A stretch of DNA of 10,766 bases from an uncultured Collinsella sp. (GCA_900551195.1 URVD01000038.1:1-10766); one strand, 5' to 3'; shown: positions 1 to 7,545, counted from the stretch's first letter. The notes: generated by a model not told the origin, from the sequence alone. Numbers and translations: made by a program.

Positions 1-57
1 GGACGGCTTACCCGCGCCTCGACTTCTGCTCAACCTGTTAGGTTAGGACCATTTGTA

Positions 58-1542
58 ATGAACACTATCCAGATCAATCCGGCCGATAACGTTATCGTCG
101 CGCTGTCGCCGCTTGCCAAGGGCGCCGCCGTCGCGGTTCCCGGGGTGGGCGAGGTCGTTGCCGCGGAGGATATTCCGCAGGGCCACAAGATGGCCGTGCG
201 TGCCATTGCGGCGGGGGAGGACGTCGTCAAGTACGGTCTTCCTATCGGCCACGTGACGGGCGACATCCAGCCCGGTCAGTGGCTTCATACGCATAACGTC
301 AAGACCAACCTTTCGGGCGAGGTCGAGTACGCTTACAAACCGACGCATCCGGTCGTTGAGCCGGTTGAGCCCGAGACCTTTATGGGCTTCCGTCGCGCCG
401 ACGGCCGCGCCGCCACGCGCAACGAGCTGTGGATCATCCCCACGGTCGGCTGCGTCAACGAGGTCGCACGTGCCATGTGCGAGCAGGCCCAGGATCTGGT
501 CGAGGGCTCGTTGGAGGGCGTTTACTACTTCCCACATCCCTTTGGCTGCTCGCAGACCGGTGCCGACCATGCCCAGACGCGCCGTCTGCTGGTGGCGCTC
601 TCGCGTCACGCAAACGCTGCGGGTGTGCTGTTCCTGTCCCTCGGTTGCGAAAACTGCACGCACCAGCAGGTACTCGACGAGCTCGGTGACTTTGATCGCG
701 AGCGCGTTCGATTCCTCGCCTGCCAGGATGTAGCCGACGAGCAGGTCGAGGGCCACAAGATTCTGTCCGAGTTGGCTGACCTGGCCAAGCAGGCCAAGCG
801 TGAGCCCATTCCGGCCTCCGAGCTGGTCATTGGCCTTAAGTGCGGCGGCTCTGACGGTCTTTCGGGCATTACCGCCAACCCCACGATCGGCCGCGTGAGC
901 GATATGGTTGTCGCCCGCGGCGGCACGTCGGTGCTCACCGAGGTTCCCGAGATGTTTGGCGCGGAGAGCATTCTGCTCGATCGCTGCGAGAGCCAGGACG
1001 TCTTTAACGCGGCGGCCGACATGCTCAACGGCTTTAAGGACTACTTCATTAGCCACGGCGAGGTCGTCTATGAGAACCCGAGTCCCGGTAACAAGGACGG
1101 CGGTATTACCACGCTCGAGGACAAGAGCTGCGGCTGCGTGCAAAAGGGCGGATCTGCCCCCATCGTCGACGTGCTGCCGTATGCCGGTCAGGCAACTAAG
1201 CACGGTCTGAACATGCTGTGCGGTCCGGGCAACGACATGGTATCCACCACGGCCCTGACGGCTGCCGGCTGCCACGTGATCCTGTTCTCGACCGGCCGCG
1301 GCACGCCGTTTGGCGCGCCGGCGCCCACGCTCAAGGTGTTCACCAACCAGCGTCTGTGCGACCACAAGGCCAACTGGATGGACTTTAACGCCGGCGTGGT
1401 CGCCACCGGCGAGCGCACGCTCGACGAGGCTGCCCACGACCTGTACCAGCTGGTGCTGGAGTGTGCGAGCGGTAGGCTTACAAGTGCCGAGCGCCGCGGC
1501 TGTCACGAGATCAGCATCTGGAAGGACGGCGTCTGCCTGTAG
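58..1542 (+). CDS. uxaA: Altronate dehydratase (UxaA)
   Basis: Dehydrates D-altronate to 2-keto-3-deoxy-D-gluconate, the last step specific to the galacturonate (isomerase) pathway; cytoplasmic and iron-dependent in the known family. The 494-residue length is close to E. coli UxaA. Visible in the sequence: an N-terminal SAF-type domain (about residues 10-82, ending in HTHN at 77-80), a linker, then the large UxaA/GarD catalytic domain beginning at GFRRADGRAATRNE (110-123). Conserved cysteine/histidine blocks follow: HPFGCSQTGADHAQT (160-174), LGCENCTHQQ (195-204), GLKCGGSDGLSGITANP (259-275), DKSCGCVQKGG (355-365) and STGRGTPFGAP (411-421). The ATG at 58 matches the family N-terminus (DNVIVAL); the frame stays open to the window edge, but the residues before it look unrelated. 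A weak AGGA lies at 45-48. A strong terminator follows, so it is transcribed separately from the transporter. Its upstream partner gene is outside the window. Confidence 0.96.
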   Translation: MNTIQINPADNVIVALSPLAKGAAVAVPGVGEVVAAEDIPQGHKMAVRAIAAGEDVVKYGLPIGHVTGDIQPGQWLHTHNVKTNLSGEVEYAYKPTHPVVEPVEPETFMGFRRADGRAATRNELWIIPTVGCVNEVARAMCEQAQDLVEGSLEGVYYFPHPFGCSQTGADHAQTRRLLVALSRHANAAGVLFLSLGCENCTHQQVLDELGDFDRERVRFLACQDVADEQVEGHKILSELADLAKQAKREPIPASELVIGLKCGGSDGLSGITANPTIGRVSDMVVARGGTSVLTEVPEMFGAESILLDRCESQDVFNAAADMLNGFKDYFISHGEVVYENPSPGNKDGGITTLEDKSCGCVQKGGSAPIVDVLPYAGQATKHGLNMLCGPGNDMVSTTALTAAGCHVILFSTGRGTPFGAPAPTLKVFTNQRLCDHKANWMDFNAGVVATGERTLDEAAHDLYQLVLECASGRLTSAERRGCHEISIWKDGVCL

Positions 1543-1575
1543 CGGCAAACGGGTTCGCATAGGGCGCTATTGACC

Positions 1576-1613
1576 ATGGCCCCGTCGGGAGTGTTCCCGG
1601 CGGGGCCATTTTT
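1576..1613 (+). terminator. Intrinsic terminator of uxaA
   Basis: A 15-bp stem pairs 1576-1590 with 1595-1609, containing one G-U wobble. The loop is GTGT (1591-1594), and the 3' arm runs into a TTTTT tract (1609-1613). It lies 33 bases after the uxaA stop codon. It should end the uxaA transcript and insulate the regulatory region downstream. Confidence 0.93.
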
Positions 1614-1663
1614 GTCCGGGCTGTAGAAGCGCGTCTTCCTGGGGGCGCGGGGGGTGGTGAATA

Positions 1664-1679
1664 CAATAAACGTTCACCC
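1664..1679. promoter_or_regulatory. Operator-like site A (AACGTTCACCC core)
   Basis: The sequence is CAATAAACGTTCACCC, centred on the CG at 1671/1672. The right half (CGTTCACCC) is identical to the other sites; the left half is degenerate. An extra GGTGAA half-site sits 11 bases before the TTCACC (1656-1661). It is 119 bp upstream of site B, which would suit an auxiliary DNA-looping operator. The central CG palindrome is typical of LacI-family operators; that assignment is inferred. Confidence 0.6.
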
Positions 1680-1742
1680 AGTCACCCTGAAATTAAAACC
1701 CACCGAATGCCCTTGTAATCGAGAATATTTTGAGTTAGGTGT

Positions 1743-1771
1743 CCGTTCAGCGATGAAAAACGACCGTTCAG
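1743..1771. promoter_or_regulatory. Pair of CCGTTCAG half-sites
   Basis: CCGTTCAG occurs at 1743-1750 and again at 1764-1771, a 21-base offset (two helical turns). Each resembles one half (CGTTCA) of the operator core. They could be weak binding sites of the same regulator or chance, since the motif is short and low in information. Confidence 0.25.
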
Positions 1772-1782
1772 GGATATTATTC

Positions 1783-1798
1783 AAGTGAACGTTCACCT
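1783..1798. promoter_or_regulatory. Operator-like site B, overlapping the -35 box
   Basis: The sequence is AAGTGAACGTTCACCT. It contains a perfect 12-bp palindrome GTGAACGTTCAC (1785-1796) with central CG, the best symmetric example in the window. Its right half forms the putative -35 hexamer TTCACC (1792-1797). A LacI-type repressor bound here would block RNA polymerase. Its centre is exactly 40 bp from site C. Confidence 0.8.
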
Positions 1799-1820
1799 AT
1801 CATAAGCAATCGCGCATAAT
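1792..1820 (+). promoter_or_regulatory. Promoter of the transporter gene
   Basis: The -35 is TTCACC (1792-1797, 4/6 to TTGACA) and the -10 is CATAAT (1815-1820, 5/6 to TATAAT), with a 17-bp spacer. The predicted start point near 1827 falls inside operator C. This leaves an untranslated leader of about 95 bases before the ATG at 1922. The position between two operators supports this choice. Confidence 0.65.
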
Positions 1821-1822
1821 CT

Positions 1823-1838
1823 AGCTAAACGTTCACCC
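1823..1838. promoter_or_regulatory. Operator-like site C, over the start point
   Basis: The sequence is AGCTAAACGTTCACCC, centred at 1830/1831. The right half is conserved and the left half partly degenerate. It covers the predicted transcription start, a classical repression position, and is exactly 40 bp from site B, the same spacing as sites D and E before the GH105 gene. Confidence 0.72.
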
Positions 1839-1881
1839 TACGAGTGGGCGATATGCAGACAGACATCGGTATGGACTCCAA

Positions 1882-1898
1882 TGTCTTGTTACAAGACA
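1882..1898. repeat. 17-bp perfect inverted repeat in transporter leader
   Basis: The sequence is TGTCTTGTTACAAGACA, 8-bp arms around a single T. As RNA it could form a 7-bp stem with a TTA loop, 12 bases before the ribosome binding site. As DNA it could be an operator of a second regulator. It differs from the AACGTTCACC sites. Its function is unknown. Confidence 0.55.
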
Positions 1899-1910
1899 AT
1901 CGAGAGAAGA

Positions 1911-1917
1911 GAGGGAG
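1911..1917 (+). promoter_or_regulatory. Ribosome binding site setting the transporter start
   Basis: GAGGGAG, 4 bases before the ATG at 1922. The open frame begins earlier (GTG at 1844, ATG at 1853 and 1871), but those codons lack such a site and the upstream residues are unlike transporter N-termini, so 1922 is preferred. Confidence 0.75.
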
Positions 1918-1921
1918 CTCG

Positions 1922-3481
1922 ATGACTAATAAGATTGGAAAAAAGCGCAAAATCACATTCTGGACGCGCTTGGGCTTTGGTATGGGCGGCATGCTCAACT
2001 CCGGTGCCCTGAGCTTTACGCACAGCTACATGGTGCTGTTCCTGTCCACGGAGTGCGGCCTGTCCGCAGGCGAGGCTGCGCTGATTAGCTCGTTCGCCAT
2101 CTATCTCAACGCCATTCTTTGCCCGCTGATGGGTTTTGTGGCCGATAACTTCTATGCCACCAAGATCGGCCGCATCTTTGGTCGTCGCCGTTTCTGGATC
2201 TTGCTGGCTATCCCGATGATGGTCGCCGAGCCGCTTATCTTCGTTGCTACGCCGTTCGGTTTCCCGTACTACTTTGCGCTGTACCTGATCTACAACGTCG
2301 CGTACACATTCTGCACCGCCAACCTGTCGCCGCTTACCATCGAGATGACCGACGACTTCAAGGAGCGTACGTACCTCACCGGCTACAAGCACCTCTTTGG
2401 CAACGCTGCCGGCTTCCTGATGGCAGCACTCGTCGGCTTTGGCTTTGGCACCTTCGGCGAGACCAACCCGTTCAGCTATTTCATCATCGCTACGATCAAC
2501 GCTTCGGTCATGGCAATCTCGCTGCTCTGCGTGTACCTGTCCACGTGGGAGCACACCCCCGAGGAGGTCGCTCAGGAGAAGATCGAGAGCGTCGGCGAGG
2601 GTATCAAGAAGTTTTTCATCGACGTTATCTCTACCTTCCGCAACAAGTCCTTCCGCAAGGTCCTGTATGCACAGGTCTCCACGAAGCTCGCTGCCGCCTG
2701 CTGGTCTGCCTGCCTGTCCTTCTTCATCGTCTACTGCCTGCAGATTCCTAAGTCCTACGAGTCCGTGATGGAGATGCCCGGCAAGGTCGTCGCTATCGTC
2801 TGCACTGCCATCTGGGTCGCCCTCATGGCCAAGAAGGGCTTCCACAAGTCTTGGTACCTGGCCAACGTCGGTTGCGCTGCGTGCATCATCGCCTACAACT
2901 ACTTCGCCTTTGGTCAGATCAACGGCACCTCCACGGTCGCCATCGCCATGATCGCCTACCCCATCATCTTCGCCATCTGGAAGTTCTTCTACGTTGGCTT
3001 CCAGTATCTGCCCGATGTTCTGCTCAACTACATCCCCGATGTCGATGAGCTCATCACCCTGCGTCGCCGCGAGGGCATCTACAGCTCCGCTCAGCAGCTC
3101 TGCCAGCAGATTGCCCAGGCTGTTGCCGTCAACGTATGGGCTATCGTCCTTGCTGCCTCCGGCTTCATTCAGACCGCCGGCAACAGCGACGCCGTGACCC
3201 AGCCCGCCACCGTGCCTCTGTACATCTGCGGCTACATGCTCATCGGCTGCGCCGGCTTCTTCCTGCTCGCGGCTGTCCTTGCCCGCGGCATCAAGATCGA
3301 CAAGGAGCAGTGCGACATCCTTTGCGACGAGATTCACCGTGTCAAGGAGGGTGGCAAGATGGCCGACGTCAAGCCCGAGGTCAAGGCGCTTTGCGAGGAG
3401 CTCTCCGGCTTTAAGTACGAGGACTGCTTCGCCCACAACAATGTTGGCTTCCAGGACGGCAGCGTAATTCCCGCCGAGTAG
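1922..3481 (+). CDS. GPH-family (MFS_2) sugar/uronide:cation symporter
   Basis: A 519-residue membrane protein of the glycoside-pentoside-hexuronide:cation symporter family. About 12 hydrophobic segments can be read, roughly at 25-43, 52-72, 92-110, 114-132, 160-178, 185-205, 255-273, 288-303, 311-330, 336-357, 398-416 and 433-454. Family signatures are GRRRFWIL (87-94), the SPLTIEMTDDFKERTYL block (136-152) with acidic and arginine residues, and DVDELITLRRREG (373-385). A 60-residue cytoplasmic tail follows. Such carriers import glycosides or uronides with Na+ or H+. Next to GH28, pectin esterases, GH105 and uxaA, the likely cargo is galacturonate or short oligogalacturonides, but substrate cannot be read from sequence. 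It has its own double-operator promoter and its own terminator, so it may be expressed at a different level from the enzymes that follow. Family call sure; substrate inferred. Confidence 0.93.
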   Translation: MTNKIGKKRKITFWTRLGFGMGGMLNSGALSFTHSYMVLFLSTECGLSAGEAALISSFAIYLNAILCPLMGFVADNFYATKIGRIFGRRRFWILLAIPMMVAEPLIFVATPFGFPYYFALYLIYNVAYTFCTANLSPLTIEMTDDFKERTYLTGYKHLFGNAAGFLMAALVGFGFGTFGETNPFSYFIIATINASVMAISLLCVYLSTWEHTPEEVAQEKIESVGEGIKKFFIDVISTFRNKSFRKVLYAQVSTKLAAACWSACLSFFIVYCLQIPKSYESVMEMPGKVVAIVCTAIWVALMAKKGFHKSWYLANVGCAACIIAYNYFAFGQINGTSTVAIAMIAYPIIFAIWKFFYVGFQYLPDVLLNYIPDVDELITLRRREGIYSSAQQLCQQIAQAVAVNVWAIVLAASGFIQTAGNSDAVTQPATVPLYICGYMLIGCAGFFLLAAVLARGIKIDKEQCDILCDEIHRVKEGGKMADVKPEVKALCEELSGFKYEDCFAHNNVGFQDGSVIPAE

Positions 3482-3502
3482 GGCCAACGCATCGTCCAAA
3501 CC

Positions 3503-3549
3503 AAAGGGCCGTGCCACCGGAGATTCACCGGCGGGTGCGGCCTTTTTTT
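3503..3549 (+). terminator. Intrinsic terminator after the transporter gene
   Basis: The 5' arm (3507-3520) pairs with the 3' arm (3528-3542). The stem is GC-rich with two G-U wobbles and a small internal bulge, the loop is 7 bases, and T7 follows (3543-3549). The interrupted stem may let some transcripts through to the GH28 gene, for which no clear separate promoter is visible. Confidence 0.85.
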
Positions 3550-3582
3550 AAAAACGAGTAGTATGAACTTCTGATTACATTT

Positions 3583-3589
3583 GAGGGAG
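3583..3589 (+). promoter_or_regulatory. Ribosome binding site setting the GH28 start
   Basis: GAGGGAG, 6 bases before the ATG at 3596. A TTG at 3581 also opens this frame but overlaps this site, so the ATG is chosen. Confidence 0.8.
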
Positions 3590-3595
3590 AGACCC

Positions 3596-5191
3596 ATGGA
3601 GACGAACGTTATCTGGCGCAACGCCCGCGCGGCCGTTATCGAGCTCGACGATGGCGGCTACTTTACCTGTGCCGATACGTGGGAAATCTTTGTCAACGAT
3701 GAGCCCGCCGGCACCACGAACACGGTCGAGACCTATGTTGACGGCCTGGTTCCCGGCAAGCGCAACCTGATCCGCTTTGTCTGCGGCGAGCGCGAGCTGA
3801 GCGTGGGAGTCACCACGCCGGCCGAGCCCTTCACCATCAACGTTCGCGACTGCGGCGCCAAGGGCGATGCCGAGCACGACGACACCACCAATATCCAGGC
3901 TGCCATCATGGCCTGCCCCAAGGGCGGACGCGTGCTGATTCCCGCCGGCAGCTACCGCATCAAGTCGCTCTTCCTTAAGAGCGATATCAATATTGAGCTT
4001 GCCGAGGGCGCGGTGCTGCTGGCCCGTCACGACCGTGCGGCACTTGCCTACATTCCGGGCACGGTCACGGGCGACGAAGGCGCCGGGTATGCCGGTACCG
4101 ACATGCTGCCCCTGGGCCGCTGGGAGGGCGAGAGCTTCTCGACCTACTGCTCTACCTTTACGGGCCTGAACGTGCACGACGTGTGCATCTATGGTCGCGG
4201 CGCGATTGACGGCCAGACCGATTTTGCCGAGGACAACTGGTGGAACAAGGACTTTAAGAACATCTTCCGTCCCGAGGAGGGCCGCGAGATCGCCCGCCCG
4301 CGCATGATCTTCCTGTCCGAGTGCCAAAACGTGAGCCTTGTCGGCTTTACCGTGCGCAACAGCCCGGCGTGGAATATCCACCCCATCCTGTGCGAGTACG
4401 TCGATGCCCTGTGCCTGTCCATCGAGGGCCCCAAGAACTCTCATAACACCGACGGCTTCGACCCCGAGAGCTGCGGTTTTGTCCGCATCCTTGGCTGCCA
4501 GTTCTCGGTGGGCGACGACTGCATCGCCATCAAGAGCGGCAAACTGGGCCTTGAGTCCGAGCTTCGTCCTGCCACGCACGACGTGTTGATCTCGCACTGC
4601 TACATGCACGACGGCCATGGCGCCGTGGTGCTGGGATCGGAGGCCGCCGGCGGCATCAAGGACCTTACCGTGAGCAAGTGCCTCTTTGAGCGCACCGACC
4701 GCGGCCTGCGCGTCAAAACTCGCCGCGGTCGCGGCAAGGATGCCGTCAACGAGGGAATCACCTTTGAGCACATTCGCATGGACAAGGTGCTCACGCCCTT
4801 CGTGGTCAACTCGTTTTACTTTTGCGACAAAGACGGCAAGAGCGACTACGTGCAGTCTCGTGAGGTGCTGCCCATCGACGACCGGACGCCCGGCTTTGGC
4901 GCAACGACGTTTTGCGATATCGAGGCCACCAACTGCCATGCGGCCGCGGCCTATATCACGGGCCTGCCCGAGAGCAAGGTGACGCGCCTGACGTTCCAAG
5001 ACGTTCACGTCACCTTTGCCGACGATGCCGAGCCCTTTGTACCTGCCATGGCCTGTGGCGTGGAGCCGATGGTGCGCCAGGGCATCATTGCGCAAAACGT
5101 TGCCGTGCTCGACCTGCAAAACGTGGTGATCGAGGGTCAGGACGGTGACGAGCTGCAGCTGCAGAACGTCGACAAGGTTATCCGCGCGTAG
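3596..5191 (+). CDS. GH28 polygalacturonase-like glycoside hydrolase
   Basis: Hydrolyses alpha-1,4 galacturonosyl linkages of pectic chains (family GH28, right-handed beta-helix). The protein has 531 residues. Residues 1-80 form a short beta-rich N-terminal domain resembling the fibronectin-III-like cap of exo-polygalacturonases. The beta-helix begins at FTINVRDCGAKGDAEHDDT (79-97), the usual pectate-lyase-fold entry. All four catalytic signatures are present: NTD (284-286), GDD (306-308), GHG (340-342) and RVK (372-374). No signal peptide or membrane segment is seen at the N-terminus (METNVIWRNARAAV), so it is probably cytoplasmic and acts on imported oligomers. Exo action is more likely than endo, by the N-terminal domain and location; this is inference. 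Specificity could also be toward rhamnogalacturonan or xylogalacturonan. It is followed by the CE8 fusion gene after 131 bases containing a hairpin. Confidence 0.93.
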   Translation: METNVIWRNARAAVIELDDGGYFTCADTWEIFVNDEPAGTTNTVETYVDGLVPGKRNLIRFVCGERELSVGVTTPAEPFTINVRDCGAKGDAEHDDTTNIQAAIMACPKGGRVLIPAGSYRIKSLFLKSDINIELAEGAVLLARHDRAALAYIPGTVTGDEGAGYAGTDMLPLGRWEGESFSTYCSTFTGLNVHDVCIYGRGAIDGQTDFAEDNWWNKDFKNIFRPEEGREIARPRMIFLSECQNVSLVGFTVRNSPAWNIHPILCEYVDALCLSIEGPKNSHNTDGFDPESCGFVRILGCQFSVGDDCIAIKSGKLGLESELRPATHDVLISHCYMHDGHGAVVLGSEAAGGIKDLTVSKCLFERTDRGLRVKTRRGRGKDAVNEGITFEHIRMDKVLTPFVVNSFYFCDKDGKSDYVQSREVLPIDDRTPGFGATTFCDIEATNCHAAAAYITGLPESKVTRLTFQDVHVTFADDAEPFVPAMACGVEPMVRQGIIAQNVAVLDLQNVVIEGQDGDELQLQNVDKVIRA

Positions 5192-5228
5192 GGTAGTGCT
5201 CCTGCACAAGTGAATACGGCATGTTGAG

Positions 5229-5264
5229 GCGTGCAACGGTCGGGTCTGTCCGGCTGTTGCACGC
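5229..5264 (+). other. Strong hairpin without U-tract between GH28 and CE8 genes
   Basis: A 15-bp stem pairs 5229-5243 with 5250-5264. The outer 9 bp (GCGTGCAAC / GTTGCACGC) are perfect, the inner part has two G-U wobbles, and the loop is GTCTGT. The bases after it (ACTCTATAGG) lack a T-run, so it is not a standard intrinsic terminator. It could stabilise or process the mRNA to set unequal levels of GH28 and the esterases, or act with Rho. Confidence 0.6.
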
Positions 5265-5322
5265 ACTCTATAGGTGCCGGTATTGCATGGTGGGTGTTCT
5301 GTGACAGAAAGCGTAATGACAG

Positions 5323-7488
5323 ATGAGTGGTAAAGAACAGCTCTTTGAGGTATCGCTCGAACGCGAAGGCGCGTATCGCAGCATTTCGGCGGCGCTTGAG
5401 GCGGCGGAGCGGTGTGTGCCCGATGCGACCGTGCCGGTGCGCGTGCTGGTGGCGCCGGGCGAGTACCGCGAACAGGTCGAAATTCGTCGTCCGCATGTGA
5501 CGCTCGAGGGCGAGACGGCCGACAGCGTTCGCATTGTGGGCTGTCTGGGTGCCAAGATGCCGTCGGAGAACGGTAGCGGTCAGGATGGAAGGCTCGGCAC
5601 CTTCCGTACGTATACGGTGCTGGTCGATGCCGACGACGTGACGCTTACAGGCTTAACGATCGAAAACGACGCCGGTGACGGTCGTGAGGTCGGCCAAGTG
5701 ATTGCCCTGTATGCCGACGGCGATCGTCTGGTGGTCGATGCCTGCCGCATCCTGGGCCATCAGGACACGCTTTTTTTGGGGCCGCTGCCGCCGTACGAGG
5801 TCAAGCCGGTCGGCTTTATAGGCCCCAAGCAGTTTGCGCCGCGCCGGGTGGGGCGCCAGTATTTTCGACGTTGCCGGATCGAGGGCGACGTCGACTTTAT
5901 CTTTGGCGGTGCGCGGGCCTACTTTGAGGGGTGTGAGATTCGCTCACTCAACCGCGATATGGATGTCAACGGGTATGTAACGGCAGCTTCCACGCCTCAG
6001 GGCGAGCCGTACGGATTTGTGTTTCATGGCTGTTCGTTTACAGCCGATGAGGGCATTGCCCCCGGATCGGTCTATCTGGGTCGTCCATGGCGCGAGTGGG
6101 CCCAGACCGTTTTGCTCGAATGCTGGCTGGGCTCCCATATTTCACTCGAGGGATGGTGGGATTGGAATAAGCCAGCGGCACATGACGGCACCCTGTATGC
6201 CGGCGGTATCCTGTTTGGCCCGGCGGGTGATACTGCTGCTTGGGTGCCGTGGGCGCATTGCCTGACCGGTCAGGATTCCGAACGCTATGCGCGTGACCGA
6301 GTTCTTGCCGGCACGGATGGTTGGGATCCTGAGGGCGGCGACGGTGATGCGGTAGAGACGGCCGGGCTATCTGCCAATGGCCGCACCGTGCACATCGAGA
6401 CGTACTACGAGGACGAACCTGCGCTGCGCGCCCGACTGAAGCGCGAGGGGCGCTCGGCCGCATTTACGGGCAAGACTCCCACAGACTTTGAGGCATGGAA
6501 GGCTGCGACCAGGACTCGTCTGTACGATATTTTGGGTCTTTCGCTTATGGACCGCGCCCCGATTGAGATTCGTGAGCTCAATCGCCTGCGGGTTGCCGGC
6601 AGCATCGTGCGTACTCATGCGGTGCTGCAGGTTGAGCACGATGTGTGGATGCCGTTTTACCTGTTGGAGCCGTCCCGCCCCAAGCTTGACGAGCGGGGAC
6701 TCAAGCGCTGCTATATCTGCCCGCATGGTCACCAGGGGGCGGGTGCTGCAAGCATAGCCGGTGTTGCGGGCGTGCCGGCGGTCGACGATGCCGTGCGTAA
6801 GTTCAATTACGACTACGGTCTGCGTTTGGCGCGCATGGGTTACGTGACCGTCTGCCCCGATGCCCGCGGTTGGGGGTATCGCCGCGATTGGAAGGGCCAG
6901 GGCGACGACGAGAACAGCTACCTGCGCGGTACGTGTCTGAATCAAGCACGTATGGCCGAGCCGCTGGGTCTTACGGTCGCGGGCCTCAACGCCTGGGACA
7001 ACATGCGCTTGATTGATTACTTGGAGACACGCGGTGACATTGCCCTGGACGACCTGGGCTGCTTTGGTTTTTCGGGCGGCGGTTACATGACGTTGTACCT
7101 GGCCGCGCTCGACCCGCGCGTGCGCAAGGCGTTTGTCTCGGGCTATCTGTACGGTGTCGATGACTCGCTGCTGCATCTCAACGGCAACTGCAGTTGCAAT
7201 TACACGCCTGGACTCTGGCGTCTGCTCGATATGGGTGACATCGCCTCGCTCATCGCGCCACGGCCGTTGTTGGTCCAAAGTTGCGAAGAGGATCATCTGA
7301 ATGGGGCACGCGGGCTCAAAAATATTGACGAGCAACTCAAAATCGTGCGCGATGCCTACGAGTTGCTGGGCCGCAGAGGAGGTCTGCGGCACGAGGTGTG
7401 TCCGGGTGGACACCATCTTGGCGTGGCGCATCTTGCCGAGGATATCGAATGGCTCGATTCGCAAGTTGCAGAATGCGCCCACGCATAG
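5323..7488 (+). CDS. CE8 pectin methylesterase fused to alpha/beta-hydrolase
   Basis: One uninterrupted 721-residue frame with two enzymes. Residues 1 to about 335 are a CE8 pectin methylesterase beta-helix, removing methyl groups from homogalacturonan. It shows GQVIALY (Gln125), GHQDTLF with Gln147 and acid/base Asp148, GDVDFIFG with nucleophile Asp191, and GRPW with Arg254. Residues about 385-721 are an alpha/beta-hydrolase: oxyanion-type HGH (468-470), nucleophile elbow GFSGGG with Ser584, IAPRPLLVQS (644-653) followed by acidic EED (655-657), and His697/His698 in PGGHHLG. This resembles acetyl-xylan-esterase/dienelactone-hydrolase-like proteins, so deacetylation of pectic sugars is plausible but inferred. 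A charged linker (336-384) joins them. No signal peptide is visible. The ATG at 5323 is the first start after in-frame stops, but its ribosome binding site is weak (AGAAAG at 5306-5311). CE8 assignment is firm; the substrate of the second half is open. Confidence 0.92.
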   Translation: MSGKEQLFEVSLEREGAYRSISAALEAAERCVPDATVPVRVLVAPGEYREQVEIRRPHVTLEGETADSVRIVGCLGAKMPSENGSGQDGRLGTFRTYTVLVDADDVTLTGLTIENDAGDGREVGQVIALYADGDRLVVDACRILGHQDTLFLGPLPPYEVKPVGFIGPKQFAPRRVGRQYFRRCRIEGDVDFIFGGARAYFEGCEIRSLNRDMDVNGYVTAASTPQGEPYGFVFHGCSFTADEGIAPGSVYLGRPWREWAQTVLLECWLGSHISLEGWWDWNKPAAHDGTLYAGGILFGPAGDTAAWVPWAHCLTGQDSERYARDRVLAGTDGWDPEGGDGDAVETAGLSANGRTVHIETYYEDEPALRARLKREGRSAAFTGKTPTDFEAWKAATRTRLYDILGLSLMDRAPIEIRELNRLRVAGSIVRTHAVLQVEHDVWMPFYLLEPSRPKLDERGLKRCYICPHGHQGAGAASIAGVAGVPAVDDAVRKFNYDYGLRLARMGYVTVCPDARGWGYRRDWKGQGDDENSYLRGTCLNQARMAEPLGLTVAGLNAWDNMRLIDYLETRGDIALDDLGCFGFSGGGYMTLYLAALDPRVRKAFVSGYLYGVDDSLLHLNGNCSCNYTPGLWRLLDMGDIASLIAPRPLLVQSCEEDHLNGARGLKNIDEQLKIVRDAYELLGRRGGLRHEVCPGGHHLGVAHLAEDIEWLDSQVAECAHA

Positions 7489-7545
7489 CCCCTCGGCATG
7501 TTGCGTATGAACGGTATGTACCTGTATGACCGCCGGTATGCGGGT

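Larger units (their letters stand above)
1543..1921 (+). other. AT-rich intergenic regulatory region
   Basis: These 379 bases carry no credible gene. They hold the uxaA terminator, then a clearly AT-richer stretch from about 1660 with three operator-like palindromes centred at 1671/1672, 1790/1791 and 1830/1831, two weaker CCGTTCAG half-sites, one promoter and a 17-bp inverted repeat in the presumed leader. The stretch 1681-1783 between the first and second operators is AT-rich but shows no convincing promoter of its own. Confidence 0.8.

Noticed and set aside
1..46. Possible tail of an upstream gene (stops at 39-41 and 44-46 in two frames)
   Set aside because: Only 12-14 codons are available in either frame and neither can be matched to a family, such as an altronate oxidoreductase, with confidence.
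43..1560. 505-residue open frame on the - strand opposite uxaA
   Set aside because: Its translation is arginine/valine/histidine-rich with no recognisable domain and mirrors the codon bias of uxaA. It is a high-GC antisense shadow.
1844..1921. 26-residue N-terminal extension of the transporter from GTG 1844
   Set aside because: It lies just after operator C, includes the 17-bp inverted repeat, has no ribosome binding site, and the residues do not look like a symporter N-terminus. The ATG at 1922 has GAGGGAG upstream.
1889..5266. Two long - strand open frames (542 and 563 residues) opposite the transporter and GH28 genes
   Set aside because: Both lie opposite strongly supported genes, have no motifs and span intergenic terminators. 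They come from the lack of antisense stop codons in GC-biased genes.
5301..5333. Ten-codon leader frame (GTG 5301 to TAA 5331-5333) overlapping the CE8 start
   Set aside because: It could couple translation to the poorly primed CE8 start, but it is tiny, has no clear ribosome binding site and could easily arise by chance.
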